From assembly GCA_964007475.1 (NCBI GenBank), contig OZ023274.1:89489213-89553212 (forward strand): 64,000 bases of DNA, in the 5' to 3' direction. A model generated the notes under the pieces. That model made no database searches and had not been told where the DNA came from. It saw only the letters and a list, made by a program, of their open reading frames with translations. Positions 62,736-64,000 of the stretch are shown here, in pieces. Position numbers and translations under genes: made by a program. Positions within the stretch are counted from its first letter, which is position 1, and every line of letters starts with the position of its first letter. This DNA comes from Hybos culiciformis. Taxonomy: Eukaryota > Arthropoda > Insecta > Diptera > Hybotidae.

Positions 62736-62867
62736 CAATTGAATAACTTTTCAGTAATTTTAAGTAAAAAGTTTTCTCAAATAATAATGAGATTTCATAA
62801 GTTTCCTGTGTGAATATAAATAATTGTTTTTAGGTTTCAATCATTACTATGTCTGCAAAAAAATATT

Positions 62868-64000
62868 ATATAAATTATGTGTTTGATCTTATCATAATTT
62901 TATAAACTTTCATATAATTTAAGAGCTATGCTATGAGTACAATAAATATTTTTTTTTCGCATTCTATATAAATCCGATTTAAAGACAGTTTTAAATATTT
63001 AATGGAATTCCAGAATTTTGCTACATTTGTTGTATATTTAAAAGTGTAAGAAATTAATTTTTGTCTAAAAAAAAATAACAAAATTAAAGAAAAACACAAA
63101 ATTAACTATTATTATAATTAAGTGTTAAAAACATTATAGACCATTTAGCACCTTTAAGTGCAGTGAAAAGGATAAAATTTTTTCATCCGATTTACATTTT
63201 TTACTTGAAAATTCTTTCCTTTGCTATTTCGTTAAGCCATTTCAGAATAATTATTTCATTAAACTCTAAATATGATCTTCATTTGAAGGTTTATGGTAAT
63301 TTCTCAGATTTATTAAGTGGTGTTTTTAATATTTTAAATGAAAAAAAGCCAGAAATTCTTTTAAATTTTTTTTGAATGTTGTTTTTCAGAGTTCTTAAAG
63401 AAATTGGTTGATAATTATTTATTCTAAATTTTTGTATCAACACTTAATATGCAAAGGAATTTTAGTTAAGCTTCAAACAGTATTTTAGGGCTTGAACGAA
63501 TCTTAGATTCAAAGTTTTTCTAACAAAAATTCTTTTCATCGTAAATTATCTTCATTTATTGCATTCGAGATAAAATGTGACGATGTTCAATGTTTCAGGC
63601 TCTATTAAAATTTATTTCTACTAATTTTTCAGCTGCAATCCTGCAATTCTAAGGTAAATAAAACATTTTAATATCAGGTTTTGAAAAACAATAAATCGAC
63701 GCTTAATTTCATAAGAAATAATAAATAACAATTATAACAATGGATTTTTATATTTAGTTCGTGGTGGATAAACAAAATTGTTGAAAAATAACATAAATAA
63801 AAAATTAAATTCTTTAATTTCAAGACGTACCCACGGGATGTAGTTTTGATTACAATCTTAGAAAGGAAATTTTCCTAAAATAATAAATAAATCTTGTTTT
63901 CGTATAATTTAAACTAAAATGGCATAACACAAAAAATATGAAACTGAAAAAAATAAAATAAAATTAACACTTAGAGGGGAAAATTTAATGAAGACAGAGA
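62868..64000. other. A+T-rich intergenic DNA, no gene seen
   Basis: The plus-strand frame at 63163-63375 (70 residues) is Ile/Leu/Phe-rich without a recognisable motif. No repeat of note. Confidence 0.45.

Larger units (their letters stand above)
61776..62867. mobile_element. Element with long, decayed inverted arms (possible Penelope-like or TIR element)
   Basis: The left arm (about 61776-61985) and right arm (about 62640-62867) are inverted relatives. Paired blocks include TGAAACCT near the outer ends, ATTATTATTTGAGAAA, a perfect 19-bp TTTCGTCCTGGTATCAAGC (61893-61911, inverted at 62717-62735), ACTCATCAG, GATACC(T/A)ATCATTT and TATACAATTTAAT. Both arms carry the hammerhead-like motif listed separately. 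The 650-bp centre has a plus-strand frame at 61959-62162 and a minus-strand frame at 62068-62319; neither matches a family I recognise. Inverted terminal copies with hammerhead motifs would fit a Penelope-like element; an ordinary TIR transposon is the alternative. Confidence 0.7.

Noticed and set aside
1..64000. tRNA, rRNA or prokaryotic-style operons and terminators
   Set aside because: No cloverleaf or rRNA-like sequence was recognised by eye, and the intron-bearing gene shows this is eukaryotic nuclear DNA.

Overview
The window is a very A+T-rich, gene-poor stretch of animal nuclear DNA, almost certainly from an insect. The evidence is GT-AG introns of 73 to 479 bp, long A and T homopolymers, many short terminal-inverted-repeat (TIR) elements, and one gene whose product combines a signal peptide, a CUB domain and a trypsin-like protease domain, an architecture common in insects (the 'venom serine protease-like' group). 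I cannot name the order or species from the sequence alone.

Only one intact protein-coding gene is supported: a six-exon gene on the minus strand (coding 27973 to 25632) for a secreted 392-residue CUB plus S1A serine protease with a complete His/Asp/Ser triad. All five introns have GT..AG ends and compatible phases. Nearly every other open frame is an artefact of low-complexity DNA or lies inside a repeat.

The rest is mobile and repeated DNA. From left to right: a decayed non-LTR reverse transcriptase (about 2.2-3.1 kb); a G-run tandem repeat (5.0-5.3 kb); three neighbouring non-autonomous DNA elements at 6.25-7.98 kb, one hAT-like with a perfect 8-bp target duplication; another TIR element at 10.5 kb; the protease gene at 25.6-28.0 kb; inverted repeats at 36.2-36.4 kb; a TIR element at 39.85 kb; a LINE-like 3' end with a TTAC tail at 41.1-41.7 kb; two small tandem arrays (62-bp and 72-bp units) leading into a 1.34-kb satellite of the 8-mer AAGTAACT (44.3-45.6 kb); a TIR element at 49.7-50.2 kb; and an element with long inverted arms at 61.8-62.9 kb. 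Each arm of the last one carries a 33-bp motif resembling a hammerhead ribozyme core.

The largest-scale signal is a set of same-orientation, collinear paralogous islands linking about 5.4-22.3 kb with about 42.2-56.2 kb. The offset is about 36.85 kb at the left end and stays near 33.8-34.05 kb across many later anchors. I read this as an old segmental duplication whose spacer has diverged, with elements inserted since. The protease gene lies outside the part I can match, and I see no second copy near the equivalent position (59-62 kb). All alignments here were made by eye.
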